This document shows positions 12,358 through 26,262 of a stretch of 64,000 nucleotides of DNA, piece by piece; position 1 is the stretch's first letter; the number at the start of each line of letters is the position of its first letter. The translations under genes were made by a program, and so were the position numbers. The DNA is taken from NCBI GenBank assembly GCA_018881555.1, contig JACAXG010000122.1:2229254-2293253 (forward strand), written 5' to 3'. The stretch is from Amblyornis subalaris (Eukaryota > Chordata > Aves > Passeriformes > Ptilonorhynchidae). The notes under the pieces are model-generated. The model was not told where the DNA came from. It searched no databases and was given only the letters and a program-made list of their open reading frames with translations.

Positions 12358-15300
12358 TAGTACAAGGTAGTTTCAAGTAATTTGCCATCTATATACCTCT
12401 GGAGAGGCTACTGCAGATTTGAATGCTTGTCCTACCACAGTTCCACTTAAACTAGATAAAACCTTGAACTCCTGCTTTGCTGCAGTTATCACTACATTTG
12501 GTGACTGAGCCACAGTCCGAGCTTACAAAATGAAGAGGCTTTGGATCTCATTCTCCCTGTTTATGTCATCCTTGAACCTTTCACCGTAAGCCAAAAATAA
12601 TTGACGGGGCAGGTGACTACTGCCCCATGAGTCAGTGCAGATGTGGCACACCACATTCTCCCCACCCATGTCAACCCAGGCTGCATGAGTAAAGCTAGCA
12701 ATTAACAGTACAAAACAATTATACTTCCTGACGTCATTCCAGCCTCAGACCATGAGAGCTTCCTTTCACCCTGCCTCTGCCTCACTGTTTTCCGGCAACC
12801 TTTTCCCAGGCTTCATCTTGTGACAATTTCAGGGTAGAGCAATACAAGTCCAGGACCACCAAAAAGGCTGCATGTTTTAAACTATGAATACCTGTTCCAG
12901 CAGGAACCAAGGAATACCTAACTCTAGCCATGTAAAAGTCTGGATAAGCAATAAGCAGTTGCTTGATCCACCCCTGCTGCAACTGAAAAAAAAGCTGCAA
13001 ACCTTTAAAGGCTTCTTTTATCTTCTGGGACTGGCTGGTCCTGCAGGCAGGGATACAGTTGACTTTTAAAAGTATGGCCACAAAAGTGAGAGTTAACCTA
13101 GGGGGCTGCAATTAAGGATCTACCCCACATTTTACATCCTCCTCCTCTTCACATGTGGAAGAGGAGGTGACTTGTTACATAAACTAAGACTTGAAGAAAC
13201 ATCAGCGTGTCAATCACAACCATTAAAAAATATTTAGGTTTGAATTTTACTGGAACTAGTATGCAGAGACAAGATGATTTTGTTCTTTGCTGGTACTTGG
13301 CAGCCCTGTGGAGTTTATCAGTAGCAATGCCATCTACTGAGCATCAAGCTGTATCTGCTTTCTTTACTCTCTATTTTGTCTACTTTAGCTTTTGGGACAG
13401 AAACTGTATCTTATAAGGGGTTTATATAATTACTTAAATCCAGTTTCCAATCTTAATTAGGGATGTAACGATGAACTATTAATAATATTCAGAGCAGCAT
13501 TCATCTATCTCTGCCCTTTCACTTGAATGGTAACAGGAACTAGACCATCAAGGAAATAAATTAGACAATTTGAGTTTTGAGAGAAATGTCAGAACAAGAG
13601 CTTGGGATCTGCATTGCTGCAACGGCTTGTGTCAGTGGGAGATCCCACAGGTACCACGAGAACAGGAAAAGCTGGGATGGTGGGCCTACTCACAGTCTAA
13701 TAAACTAAAATACATGCACAGAACACCACAGGACTCAGACCCTGATGCTGAGCAAGTGTTTCAATAAAAGTGACTTCAACACAAACTAAAAAAGGGTAAT
13801 GTCAAGCCCTAGTTTAGGCATCTTGCCTGATAAATACAAAAATGGAATATACCCTACCCTACTACCACCCTTAAAAAGCATTTTCCCATTCCCTCAATGG
13901 CAGTCAGGCTGGATCAGAAATGAACTTCTGGTACCAGGTGTCAGATGCCAGTGATGCTGTACTTGGTTAAGAAACCTCTAACAGAAAGTCAAAATGCTCA
14001 ATACATAATTGCTACTGACTAATAAAACCAAGCTGTAGTCATGCTCCTCTGAAAAAAACCCCATGACTGTGCTCTGTGTGGCTTCAGTGTTTTGCCACTC
14101 ATCTATCTGCTGGAATAATTATCAAACTGTTTCATAAAGAGTGCCATAAAAAAGATTTAATTCTCACTGAACTATAAAGTTAGCCAGAGGAATCTCTGAA
14201 CCCTCAGAAAAGGATGTCTTTTGTGAAAATTAACTGAACTGACTATGCTTTAAATTAAAAACAAACCAGGAACTAATTTTTCAATTCTGCATTGAACTGA
14301 AACCTTTAGAGTGACAGTTGTCTTTAAAAGTTTTCACTAAAATCACACGATAATATCCTGAGGAAAACTAGAGCTACTTTTTTCCCTCTTAACATTATCA
14401 GTTTACAGGCCAACAACAGAAGGGTGGAGGAGGAAATTCCTTTATTCTCACCTTCCCAAAAAAAAAAAAGTTCCTTTTCAGCAAGCTTAGTACAATGAGT
14501 TTGTCATCAATTGTTTGCAGGAAACATCTCACATTTTTTCCTTCTATGCAATTTTGATCACAGCAGGTTGACTTAATTTTGTAAAGAAAACAAGGCAAAG
14601 GAGAGGCAAAAGCTAGGGTCACATCAGAAATCCCACCAGTCTCAGTAAAAGCACCCACATAATGCTCACAGAAGATCCAAGCAATTTATAAACACAAGAC
14701 CAGAGCAATGTGGATTTAAAAGTGAGAAAATGCATATGTGACTTCACCAAAGAACACCAAAAGTAGCAAGTAGCAAGAGATTACTGTATTCTGAAAGAAT
14801 GACAAATTTACCACCACAAGGAAGAAGAAAATAAGAGTGCATGGGCAGTATTACTACTATAAGCAGGAACTAACAGGGATTGGTAAATATGTTTTTAATT
14901 TTGATTGTTAAAAGGTCCTGTGAATAAACTGCTTGGTCTGCAGCAATAATACTGCAACTGGCAAGAGCAAGAATTTAAGAGCAAAAATTAAACTCTTAGT
15001 AATTTCTGTAAGAGGTTTTCTCTGGTGAAAAGCTATTTCTGATGCAGCTTCTCCTGACAACTTCCACTGATGGAGTAAAAGCCAACTGCTGCTCTTCCTT
15101 GGAAAGCTCTGATCTTTCTTTGAAAGAATCAATGCTGATGCAGTAACACACAGCTGTTTGAGAAGGTCATATTCTAGAAGGAAACAGAAAGGCATGGATG
15201 AATTGTGTTTTGACTGTTTAAATCAAAACGTGCATAAGCTTGTGTCAGACAGCACCCTGAGGCTTTACTCACCAGAACCACAGCACCACTCCTGATCTAA

Positions 15301-18300
15301 CCTTTGGTAAGGGGAAGCAGCACTCCAGAAGGAGACCAGCATTAAGATCAAGCCTTCAAGGACTTCTGCTGGCTTCCTGTTCTGGAGCAGTATTATGCAT
15401 GCCATGTATACCTATCTGATCTTGAAAATGCAGATAGAGGAGAATATCAGCAAAGTGAAAAGGCCTGCCTGGTAATTGCATTCCAGGAAGGCCTTTGTAA
15501 ATGTAGGCAATATCTTAGGAGCAAAAATATAATTCGGTCAAGCTGTCCATGGTACAATGCAAACAGTGAATCAGACCGAAGGACTGTCATGGTGACAAGG
15601 ACCAAAGTCTTTTACTTTGCCACACCACCAGATCTGTATCAACTCTCCAGCAGCTCAGGCAGTTACGGACACTCACTGGTGCACAGCTGGCAGCAGAACT
15701 TGGTTCAGCTGACAAGGTTCTCGTGGGTGCTCCCACCACTCCTGCCATACATCGTGCTGCTTTTTAAACACACAGCTTTATGTGAGCAAGAAACTGACAG
15801 TATCAGTTGAACACTCAAAGCTCTTCCCTGAAGAAAATGACTCAAATTTCCTCTTAATCTCACGCAAATCAAACAGTGACTAGAGGTGGGAAGGGTTTAG
15901 GATATGTATGCTTTACTCTTATTTAGGCTCTTGACACCCAGTACCAGCAAACGTTTAAAAGAGAAACTCATGTAACACCAAAAGAAGAAAAGCAAGACAA
16001 GAAACAGGGTAAAGGCAGAGGGAGGACACAGCTTGCCCTGCAGAACAAGAGCCTGGGAATGCAGAAGCAAGATAGACACTGCAAAGGCAACCCAGACTGG
16101 AAAACACAAGAGCTGCTTGCTCTTGCTGAACAAGGGTCTGAGCCAACACCATTGCCCTGGCCAAACTGACTTGCTTGGTCAGTTCTCTGAGCAGAGTTGT
16201 CTGCTCCAGGGGAATTATGTTACCTCCATCTCCTTCCCATCACAGATTTCAAGAGGACTAGGACCCTGTCCTGCCACTTCCAGGATAGGTACTTTTTGCT
16301 GTTATCCTTTTAACAGTCAAACCAAAGAAACTCTGGCGATACTTTCACAGATTGCAGGAAATACTGAGGCTAGTAATATATTTCTCTGCTATCTATGTTT
16401 GTTAGCACAGACGAAAATCATAAGGTCTTCTCCTGCCAATCTATACCCATTAGCATTACTGAAAGCTTGCACCTTGGGTTTGAAAGATTTGGTGGTTTGG
16501 AGGAGGGGTAGCTTATATCAGAGCTTTTCAGAGAAGTGTATAAACCTCAGCATCTAAACAAGAACAACGAAAACCCCAAAGAAGTCATTCTTTCAGACTC
16601 TTCTGATCTTTACAATACACTCTAAATCTAAACATTTTTGTTAGTTTTTAACTCTGCAGCCCAGGAAACATTTTAAAACTTTAAAGATTAAAAAAAAAAA
16701 AATTACAGTTAAAAAGCCAAAACTTGTTATCAGTGACACTGCTCTATAGTTACGTAAGAAAGGATTTTATTCATTCCTTAGGGCTTCCTGGAAGCTGAAG
16801 GAGAGAAAAATCTGGTTTTAGTCTCCTCAAACTTTTTTCCTATCATCTCTGGTAAGCTCCATAACAAGCCCCCATAATCGAAGTAAATATGAATTTACTA
16901 GAAAAAGTAAATTGCAAATACTGTTCTACAGCATGAATTAACTGATGTCCAGCAACAGAATATACACACAAAATCTGTTTCACCAAAGCAATGCAAACCG
17001 TATTGCCCAGCATCTAGTCCCAAACATGAAATGCAAGAAATTAGATGCCTGTTTCCTAACTCTGATATAAGCCCAGCTACTTAAAATGCCTAAGGTCCTG
17101 CCTGACTAGGAGGAACCCGAGAAGTTTTGTCACTGTGACCCTCCACAGTGGAGCTCCTTTGTTGCTGGAGTCCACCATATTCTTGAGGTATGAAACCGTG
17201 AAGTCACTATAAAATCTTAGCATCATTTTTTCTGCTGTGAAACTGAGTCGCCTTTTCTTCTTTAAAAAATTCAGGTACACTATTTCAAACTCACAATTGC
17301 CACAATAAGAACTGCAAGGCCTTCAGTGTCTCCTTTTTTTATTTCTCCCCCTCCTTTTTGTCTCCAAAGGAAATTAAAGTATTCATTATATACAGCAGCT
17401 AGAAAGAAGATTTAGATGCATGAAGCATTTCTCAAGGCAGCTGCACTCTGACAGATGGCTGATGCCAGTGGGATGTTGGCCAAAGCACCCATGTACATAC
17501 AGGTCTTTTAACTACAGAGTCAGTCCCCATTCATAAAATACAGCTGTCCCACTGTATCCTGCTGGTACACTCCTACTAAACTTGTAAGTCCTCACCACCT
17601 AAGAATTCATACCCGAAGAGCTGGCAAGCACCTGCAGAGGTAACTTGGCATTCTGGTGTTCCGATGTTCACTCTCCTAGTCCGCACCAGCGGTTGCATCT
17701 GTGCCTGGAAGACACAAACCCTCAAAGAGAAGGTGTGAGCAGTGAACCCTGGTATGATGTTTCACACTTTTTCTGCACAAGTGCCAGCATCTGCAATGAG
17801 TGAAACATTGAAGAACCAATTCCTCACACAAAACTGAGAGTGGGGCTCAACCTGAGCCCAACCCTGCTGTTCTCCAGAGATCACGCACTGCAGCATGAGT
17901 GCTGTCCATGTGACACAAGGCTGACACAAAGGAAAAGATGGCACAGGTTACACTGGTAGAAGTGCTCTAGTCTTCAATTATCTCAGATTCACTGCATCTG
18001 TAGATGGGTACTTCTGGCCAATGCAACTTTGCCACAGCTTTAAATGCCATCTTGCTCTCAACTTACTGAATACTGTCGTAAGTAACCTCTTCTCACTCTC
18101 TTTCTTCCACACTCACCACTATTTTTAATAGAAACTGAGCAGCTGATGTGACAAGACTTCTGTGTTTTTTTACTTTTCTGCCTCTGGGTTTCTTACCACT
18201 CCCTAACATGACAATGGATACATTCACACAAGTTACCACCTGCACCTGCAGGATCCCAGTTTTATTTTCCTTTCTGCAGAAACGCATCCCAGAGGCATGG

Positions 18301-20011
18301 GAAGAGGAACGCTTAAAAATACCATGTACATGCTCCTCTGCCCCCATGGATGTACACCCCAGACAGCTGGTGATCAGCTGATAACATCCCTTCGGAAAGT
18401 CCCTTTATTGGCAGTCCACACTACCAAGAACTTAGGGAGTTGGCTTGATTTCTCTTCAGCAAGCTTGGATAATACAGAGTCTTGAGGCATTCAAGAGAAC
18501 AGTCCTATCATCCTTTTCTTCCAGAAAGAAAACAGGTTTCCAGCAGGAGATGGTTTAATACAAACCCTATCCAGCTCATCACAGCGAAGTCACGTCCTTT
18601 ACCCAGGCCAGCAGGATACACTGACTTGCCAGAGTCAACAAGAACAGTAGGCAAGACATGCCTGAGAGCTGAACTTCTGAGTTTCCCACATATCCCACAA
18701 GAAGCAGAGAAGAATAAAACAAATTTGCTGCTGCTGCTGCTATACAGACAAAACCCCTGAATAATGGAGAGGCCTGGGGAATGAATGACAGGCAGAATAG
18801 CCTAAAAATATGTTATTCAGAACAGAGGACATTTGATGACATCTGACAAAAAGACAAGAGCAAGAAATTCCCCTGCAAGAAACATTAATTCTATTGCAGT
18901 CTCTTCAGCACACTTGATTCTGAAAGACTGGTTTAGTTTGGCTCAGTCACCACATACTATTTGGGATCCAACTGTAATGCTGACCACCAGCACCCAGCCC
19001 CAAGAAACAAGCAAAAAGTCTGTGGAATTAACTGCCACTCAAAGCTAAATTCTGGGAAGTCCTGCTTATGTGCTAATATTGTCACAAACTGGCTCCAGGA
19101 CTGTCTAAATATGCCAGTGCTGTTGTCAGCTTTCCAGTGACAACTCCAAATGGGATTTTTTTCTCCTAAGGGTGATCCTCCCAGAAATTTCAAAATTACC
19201 TGAACTATGTCTAAATTAATTAGATGGAAAAAGATTTTTCAAGAAGTTTAAGGGCTTAATATATACCCCAGTCAAAAATGTCAACTAATTAAAAGATATT
19301 TTTAATTTAAAGTGAGAACTATTTGCTAGAAATCTGTCAATATGCACTCTGAGCCGCTGTACCATACCACTTCTGTTCTCATTAACCAAGTGGATAAGCA
19401 CATTTTATACATCAAGATGAGCACAAACCCGGTCCTTACAAATATATCATTCCAGAAAGCCAAACACGCAACAGGACAGGGGTGTTGAGAGGGCCCATCA
19501 AAAACACTGTTAAAAAGGTCTCATTTTCAGAAGGTGAACGAGCAGTTCTTCAGTCTATGCTGGCTCCTCTTTTAAAGCATTTCAGGAGGAACAACCCAAA
19601 TTCCAAAGAACTCCCCAAAAGGGTGGCTGCTGCTCTGCTTCCTCAGAGCTGCTGTTCACCAAAGATTCGGAGTGGACTCACATGGATTTGAGAATCGGGG
19701 ATGAAGAACAAGCTTTCTTCGGGCAAGAAAATATGTAAGAGGAAGCTAATATGTCTCTGTTTGACATTTTTGAATTAAACAAAGCCAGAAATTGAAACAA
19801 AAGAGTATAAGTGAAAGTACAGGTTACAGGCAGACCTAAGATAGTGATGGGAGGCATTTTGGAGACCGTGAAAATCAAATGGGTGCAGGACAGGCTCAGG
19901 CACCTATCAGATGAAAGAACAGCATCTAAAGCCAGCACAAATTCTTTTGTGCTACTCTTTGGATCTAACTAAATGACCACAACAGTTGGTTTGACTAAGC
20001 CAAGCTCAAGT
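12358..20011. other. Gene-free noncoding stretch
   Basis: No gene is supported. The longest open frame is 174 codons on the plus strand at 16033-16557; it has no recognisable domain, ordinary composition and overlapping frames on the other strand. Small features inside are short hairpins at 12606-12626 and 13141-13167, a 13-base A run at about 16689-16701 and a (GCT)n tract of five units near 18726-18740. The rest is unremarkable AT-leaning DNA. Confidence 0.65.
13141..13167. repeat. Short inverted repeat (10-bp arms)
   Basis: CCTCCTCTTC at 13141-13150 is exactly complementary to GAAGAGGAGG at 13158-13167, with a 7-base spacer. One or so such hairpins is expected by chance in 64 kb, so this is recorded as structure only. 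The arms are strand-asymmetric, pyrimidine then purine. Confidence 0.6.
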
Positions 20012-20041
20012 GATATACTGAACCAGTGTGTTCAGTATATC
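20012..20041. repeat. Perfect 12-bp inverted repeat with 6-base loop
   Basis: GATATACTGAAC at 20012-20023 is the exact reverse complement of GTTCAGTATATC at 20030-20041, separated by CAGTGT. Allowing one bulged C extends the stem by three more pairs (AGT with ACT). Arms this long this close together are unlikely by chance in a window of this size, at roughly a tenth of an occurrence. The hairpin lies about 45 bases upstream of a CR1 3' tail. It could be a remnant of a small transposon, a structured RNA stem or a local palindrome. Confidence 0.7.
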
Positions 20042-20087
20042 CACTGCTTTCACAACAGAAAAATACAGAATTGTCATAAATAATTCT

Positions 20088-20141
20088 ACTGTTGATGATC
20101 TTAAGGGCCTTTTCCAACCTAAATGAATCTATGACTCCATG
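20088..20141 (+). mobile_element. CR1 LINE 3' tail, plus strand
   Basis: The stretch matches the terminal segment of avian CR1, with TTGATGATCTTAAGGGCCTT at 20093-20112, followed by a TTCCAACCTAAATG block. It closes with degenerate copies of the 8-bp terminal repeat (ATTCTATG-type), here seen as ATCTATGA and CTCCATGA. Only the last 50 or so bases survive, as is usual for strongly 5'-truncated CR1 insertions. It has no coding potential. The 5' limit is approximate. Confidence 0.8.
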
Positions 20142-21501
20142 AAAACACTGAAAATACACAGGTAAAGGGAAAAGTCAGATCACGACTTTGGCTCGATTTT
20201 TCTTTTTGATGATAGAAACCAGCAGCAGGAGCAAGGAACAATGAAGGACTGGATCCATCTCTCTGCTCTGCCAAGCTCAGCGAAGCCATGCCAGAACAAC
20301 ACTGCTGGGAACATGCCCTGGTGTGTCCCTGTCTCAGCCACACATTGTGAATAGTTGAAACAACTTGGTGGTGAGGCCTGAATGTGTTTGAACTCCTGTG
20401 GCTGCATTTCTTCCTCATGCACCTGGTCCTCCAGACCTTCCTTGATATTTTGGCCATAGTCCTCCTCTCCTCAGTGTGAACAAGCTGTGCCAGTAAAACA
20501 TAGGCACAGTTGGAACACCAAACCAAGGCACAAACCGCAACTTTTTTTTCACCTTGCATATGCTTTCATTGTTTTAAAATCAGGTTAAGTGACTCTGTGG
20601 GTTTATTGACAGTAGTTCCCATAGCAGCACGTGGGTTCTCAAGAGCATTGCCAGCAAAAACCTCTTCTTGCGCTCACTCTTGGGGCAGGGTAGCAGCTAA
20701 TAGGGAACTCTAAAATTGGAAATAAATGACCTATTTCTGAGTAAAGGCGATAGAATAATATTTAAAGGTTTGAGATTGGCTTCACATTGTCTTTCTTACA
20801 AGGCTACAGGAGCACCGTGATACATTCCTAATAGAACAAAATTAGAGAGGCAAAAGGTCTACAGAAAAGCTGCTGGTTGAAATTCACCAACTTTAACAAA
20901 CACAATCTTTACTTCTTTACTTGTGTGAAAGCTGCAAGCTTTATTAATAGATTTACACTGATATCATTAGTTTGCCAGCAGAGGATGCTAGGACAGGTGA
21001 TTATTTCATCTGGTTCCTGTTTCTGGTCTGTCATCTTCCTGAAGCCTGCCCTAAACAGTAATTTAAAATAAAAGGCAACTTCTTAAAAGTGAAGGTTTTT
21101 CAAAGATGAGTGGATCTCGTTTGTATATTAGCAGCTCTATTAGGGAATTCTTCTCAACTGGCACTACTAAACTTACCCCACATTTAATGAGACATAGAAA
21201 CAGGGCACTCCAAGAATGGATGTATACAGATGAAGCTGTATTTCTCTCTGGGGTGCTGGCGAAAAAATGGCTGTTATTAAGCTAAACTCAAACAATGCTG
21301 GTGTTGCTGTCCCAGACAATGAGGCACAAGATGTCCACTTGAATTCTTGGGCTAATGATTAAAAAATAACATCTCTGATGTCAAGTATCAGTATTGGAGA
21401 ACTGTTAGAAAGGAAGCTGCATATGCCCTCATGTGCATTTGCATTTGCACCCAGGCCCAGTCAACAGTCATACCTACTTAGTCACTCACTGATTGAAGCA
21501 G

Positions 21502-21598
21502 TGGTGTTTGTGGTTTTGGTGGTGTTTATTTATTTGCTTGGTTGTTTTGTTTGCTTGTTTGTTTCGGGGTGTGTACGTGTGCCTGTGTGTGTGTTTAA
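21502..21598 (+). repeat. G/T-rich low-complexity tract with GTGT microsatellite
   Basis: About 97 bases are almost wholly G and T on the plus strand. They begin with GGTG/GTTT mixtures, pass through imperfect (GTTT)n and end in an interrupted (GT)n near 21569-21594. This is simple-sequence DNA. The open frame running through it has no protein value. Confidence 0.8.
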
Positions 21599-23007
21599 GT
21601 CAGTATAATCCCAACGTGTTGCCGGTTTAAAGATATTTTGCAATTACCATGGCAAGAGATAGTTTTTCTCGCTATTTCATTACAGTGGCCAACATTAGCT
21701 GCTAGAAAGGGAATAAATGAGACGGATATAAGCCACCCTTCCCTGCCAGTACTACACCCATTACCCCCTTAAAACGTTTTCCTGATTCATGCATAAATTA
21801 TACAAACAGATGTTACATAAAGCAACACAAAACCATATAGAATAAAGCTGGTAAAACACGGAGAACCCTTCCCTTCCAAAATACGTATGGAGATGTGAAT
21901 TTAGTAATTTATACACAGCAAGTTTTCTGCTCTTTTTCCCTCTGAACACCAGAAAAATGGGAAAATAGGAAAATTATGATGCCCAGGGCCACAAAAGAAA
22001 TCAGTGGAATCAAGAGATTCTGGGGAAAAAAACCCAGAGCTTTGGAAGGATCCTTTCCCCCTGGATCATGATTCATCTCTTTACTCAATTAGACAAAAAT
22101 GGAAAGAAAATTCCAAAATGAACAGGATACGCTTTCATGATTCAGTAGCACATACCAAAGTTTTCCCTAGTGCTTGTGCACGTCTTTTAAGGCAATATTC
22201 CTGACCTTTCCAAAGATGCAGACTTGTTTTGGAGGAAATCTGATTTATTTTAAATGTAATATTGTTTTTCAGTTATTAATAGTGGATTAAATAAATTATT
22301 CTCTGCCAGTGCAACACCTTGAGAAAACTCTCACTCTTGCAGTACATTGCACATAAGTCTCACATTAAGCAATGCAACACTTGAGTCTTGTTACACTTAA
22401 GTATTTTTAATAACATTTCTGAGGAATTATTCTGAAGATACAGTTCTGCTTTCTCCTATAAATCCAGTGTCTTACCATCATCAAATACACAAAAAGTGAA
22501 CTCTGAACTCTCATTAATTATAAACTTAAGTTAAATGATCTTTTTTAAAATGTAAGGATGGCATGATTTCCAGACGTAACGGATTAATGAAGGTTGTTCA
22601 CCACCAAAAATGATATGAACAATTCGTGCTGATAACCCAGAATTTTAATATGAAAAATGTATCTGCTTTTTTGTTAATTTTATTATAATACCAGAAAAAC
22701 CAAGTACTGCCAATGTAATTACTTGAGAAATAAGCTTCCAGTAACAGCTGAAATTACAATTTCAACCTACTGTATTTGAGCAAAAATGGTAGAAAAGCTC
22801 TGAAGACTGTCCAATGTAAAGAAAAAAGAAGAAAGAATTCTGTTTTACAGGTAAAAAACTTCAGCACTGAGGATTCACACTTGTTTTTCAACATTGAGTG
22901 AGATATGTTTGTGGTATCCTGAAGTTATTGTGTGCAATGTACCTCTTTTAAAGCTTTGTACACATTTCAGTACTGAATAACCGTAACTCTCACTTGATGA
23001 CAGAAAA

Positions 23008-23070
23008 TACTGGAAGGGACTTGAGATGCCATCTCAGTCAACATCTAGATTCCTGCAGTGAACTACAATG
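23008..23070 (-). mobile_element. Possible ancient CR1 3' tail, minus strand
   Basis: The string ACTGGAAGGGACTTGAGATG, followed by a CATCTCAGTCAACATCTAG-like segment and CCTGCAGTGA, follows the order of the antisense CR1 tail (GGAAGGGACCT, AGGTCATC, AGTCCA, CCTGCA). The match is weak and heavily diverged, and it cannot be extended convincingly past 23070. It may be a chance resemblance. Confidence 0.4.
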
Positions 23071-25639
23071 ACTATGATGACAGGTTACCATTAGGTTTAA
23101 AAAAAAAAAAATCCCAATCTGACTCTCTGTAAAAACCTTTCACGTTTGTTGGAATACAGGGATAGTTAACCAACTACAACTAGACATCTCTCATTTTCAG
23201 ACAGCTGAGATGGAAACTATCCCTAACTGACCTACTCCAAGAGGAAGACTACAAGGCTTGCCTCCTCACTGAAGACTAAATGGCAGAATCATTCTTCAGC
23301 CCCCTGCCCCCATGAAACTGCACTGTGAAATACATTCTTAGCAGCAGAAGAATCCCTGATAGGAGAGTTTGTAGAGTAAGGACTTTGCTCAACTTAAAAT
23401 ACTAATTTACTGGAGCAATGCACGCCAGTCTTACAACTAGTCAAGAAGAAAAATTTTGGAGATGTAAAAGAAAAAAAAGCACCATTCTGGCATATGGCTC
23501 AAAGACAACGATGTAAATTATAGATATAATTGCATCTGTTGGCATTCATTCAGTGCTGCTGCTGTATTTCAAAATTAAACTTAATTTTATAGAACTGTAC
23601 TCTAGTGGTCTAGGTCAGCAGTCAATTAAAGAACACCCCTCTACAAGGACTAATGCAATACTCAGGTAAGCCAGCATCATCATAAATAAACAGGCTAACT
23701 TTTTTTTCCCCCATAATTTGAATGCCAAGCTTATCCACATCAACTTCCATGGACTTGCTCCTAGTGGCTGGGAGTATTGGAAAGGACTTTTCCTCAACGA
23801 ATTTTGACTCCAGCCTAGTGAACCTTCATTAAGTTTTGGCATTGATACAGATACAAAAAAAATCAGCCTAAAAATGGGAGGCAAGCAATGAAAATTGTAT
23901 CAAAATAGCACAGAATTTAAGATGAACTCTAGCCATCCAAGAAACAGGGCGCACATGAGAACAAAGATGTGCCCCTTCAGCACAGGCTGCTAGGAGACAC
24001 AGCTGCCATGGCTTTTCATTTTTTATAGGGGGGTGGGAGGAAGAGAGAGAGAGACCATTTTGGCAGTTTGAACAACCCTCTTAATCCCACAACCATAAAT
24101 GTACTGCTGGCCAGTTGAAGTCAGAACTGCCTGAAAATCAGTACAGCAGCACATCAATGAGAGAAAAACCACACTGTGAATAGTAATAATAGGGACAGTT
24201 CTAGATGTTGCATTATGTAGCTCTTCTCATCTTGCTATAAATGGAGTATCAATAGCGGTTGCTAAATCAGCAGGTGTTTCCAGTAGCAAAAGTGAATGCT
24301 GCAGTTTAGACAAGACAAACCGGGCATGAATCAAATTATCTTATGATCAAAGTACATGTCAAACTGCTCAGGATTCTGCTAGGTGTACTTTTCATGCTGT
24401 AAGTCATCCGATCCTGTACTCTTCACTTAGCCAAAACACTCACTGAAGTCAACAGGACTTTTGAGTTTTTAAAAGGACTGCACACGCCCCTTCCTACAGA
24501 AGCTGCACATCCACAGTGAAGGGAAATAACCACCAGTTGCCACAAAAGCTATTTTTTACTGGCACTATTACAAGATATCTATAAATACGACTTAATTTAC
24601 TTAGGAGCTCACCTGGGACCTGTACTATTTGGAGGGCTACTAGAAAACTAATGCAAAAAACAATGTACCAGTTGTCTACAGACAATATCTGTATGTAACA
24701 TTTTAAATTTCTGAAAACTTACTTTGGCAGAGGCTATCACACAGCAGCAAATTGACTGGCGTTCAAATATAAAATGAAGATATATCAATAAAAAACACTC
24801 AGTGCTGAGTGGTCAGAAATGCTTAGAATGAATACACTTAAATGAACACAATTTCAGCTGTAAATTCTGCTGTGTGCAGAGACATAAAAGCTATGATCTA
24901 AAGACATGGAATAACTTATATTTCTTAGGAATATGGAATTCATGCACTTTAACAAATACTGATGTACACAAATACACCTTCCTTGGGTTCCTGAGGCTGT
25001 CGAGACCAGAAAACGTAATTCTGAAATTGAAATAAATCCCTGCCAGATAGGCAAAACCTCTGCAAAACACTTACACAGCATGAATACAAATTGACATACC
25101 AGAGCTATGAGACAATGCTAGAATCAGAGAATATCATTACAACGTTGAACTGTTAAATCACTGCTCATAATAAAACAACATGTTTATTTCATTGGTAAAA
25201 TCACAACTGGGAGAATATGCTCTGTCGCTTCTAACATTAAGGTGGTACATACTGCCCTAATGCACATCTTTTGGGAGCTGACAGGCAATTCATCTTAAGA
25301 TAAAAACTTCAGTATGATCACTGCTCTTTATGGCTAATGATTAATGTTATCAGGAACTCAAACACTGATACCCACAATAGCTGCCGGCCCGTTCACCTCA
25401 GCAATAATTTCAATAACTTTTTTGGAAGAGACACCAGTGTTTCAGAAGTTTACACTGCAGTGGTCCTCAACAGAAGCCAAATAAAAAAGAAATAAAATAT
25501 TTAAACACCATGCTTTGCTGTTACGAGGAATCTAAAAATAGAAATACTTGGAACAAAGATACAGGGGATTTTCGGTTCAAAAAGGGGAGTCCAGGAAAAA
25601 TTGAGATGGCCATGAAAAAAAATGCTGATTAAAAAATAA

Positions 25640-25647
25640 TTACGTCA
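25640..25647. promoter_or_regulatory. CRE/ATF-like site at CpG-island edge
   Basis: TTACGTCA matches the CREB/ATF half-consensus variant (TKACGTCA). It sits about 40 bases outside the left border of the CpG island, where CREB/ATF sites are common in vertebrate promoters. The motif is seen directly; use is inferred. Confidence 0.35.
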
Positions 25648-26262
25648 CAGGTTTCTCAGGATTTTGCTGAACCCCCTCCACAGCCCCCCACCATCCCCAC
25701 AACATGGTCGTCTCCCGCGCACAGCGGTCATCCCCCAGGGAGGGCGGCAAAGACCCCCGGCGCCCCCGACCACAGCCGAGGCGGGAGCAGAGCCGCCCCT
25801 CCACCTGCGAACATCGGGGGGATGCGTGCACCAACCCGGTTTTCTGTACCCGGCCCCCCCGCTCCGTCCAGCAGCTCCCGGCGGTCCGCGCCTCTCCCCC
25901 GCCCGGGGGTGTGCACGCGTTGGGGCTCCCGCGGGGCTGGCGGGCACATGGCGTGGGGTTGGCAATGGCAAGGGCAGAAATTTCCCCCTTCGGCATTCCC
26001 TCTTTCCTCCTGGCCTCTTCCCTTCCCCTCCGCGCATCTGCATTCTCCTTTCCTCTCCTCCTCTCTCCCTCCCCGCGTTTCCATCTTCTCTCCTGGCCGT
26101 TCCCCTGCCCCTCCTCGCACCTCTACCGACACCCCCTTGCCTCCCCCGCCTCGCTCTGCCTACCCCTCTCCTCACCCCTCTCCCGCCCGCAGCCCGCCGA
26201 GGGCCAACTTGCCGGAGCCGCAGCCACCGGCGCCTCCCTTCTCTCCGCACTCGGAGCCGCGC

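Larger units (their letters stand above)
20142..25639. other. Gene-free noncoding stretch
   Basis: No gene is supported; open frames are short or ambiguous. The stretch contains a G/T-rich low-complexity tract at 21502-21598, a possible old CR1 tail at 23008-23070, a GA repeat near 24039-24053, and a TA-rich single-copy block around 22220-22780 that is a weak candidate for conserved noncoding sequence. CpGs are rare until the abrupt change at about 25680. Confidence 0.65.

Noticed and set aside
12606..12626. GGGGCAG/CTGCCCC hairpin as a terminator or regulatory stem
   Set aside because: A 7-bp stem is common by chance, and bacterial-type terminators do not apply here.
16033..16557. 174-codon plus-strand frame
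   Set aside because: No domain, no homology pattern and an overlapping opposite-strand frame. A frame of this length is expected by chance in 64 kb.
20119..20559. 146-codon minus-strand frame
   Set aside because: It starts beside a CR1 tail and has mixed composition and no recognisable protein features.
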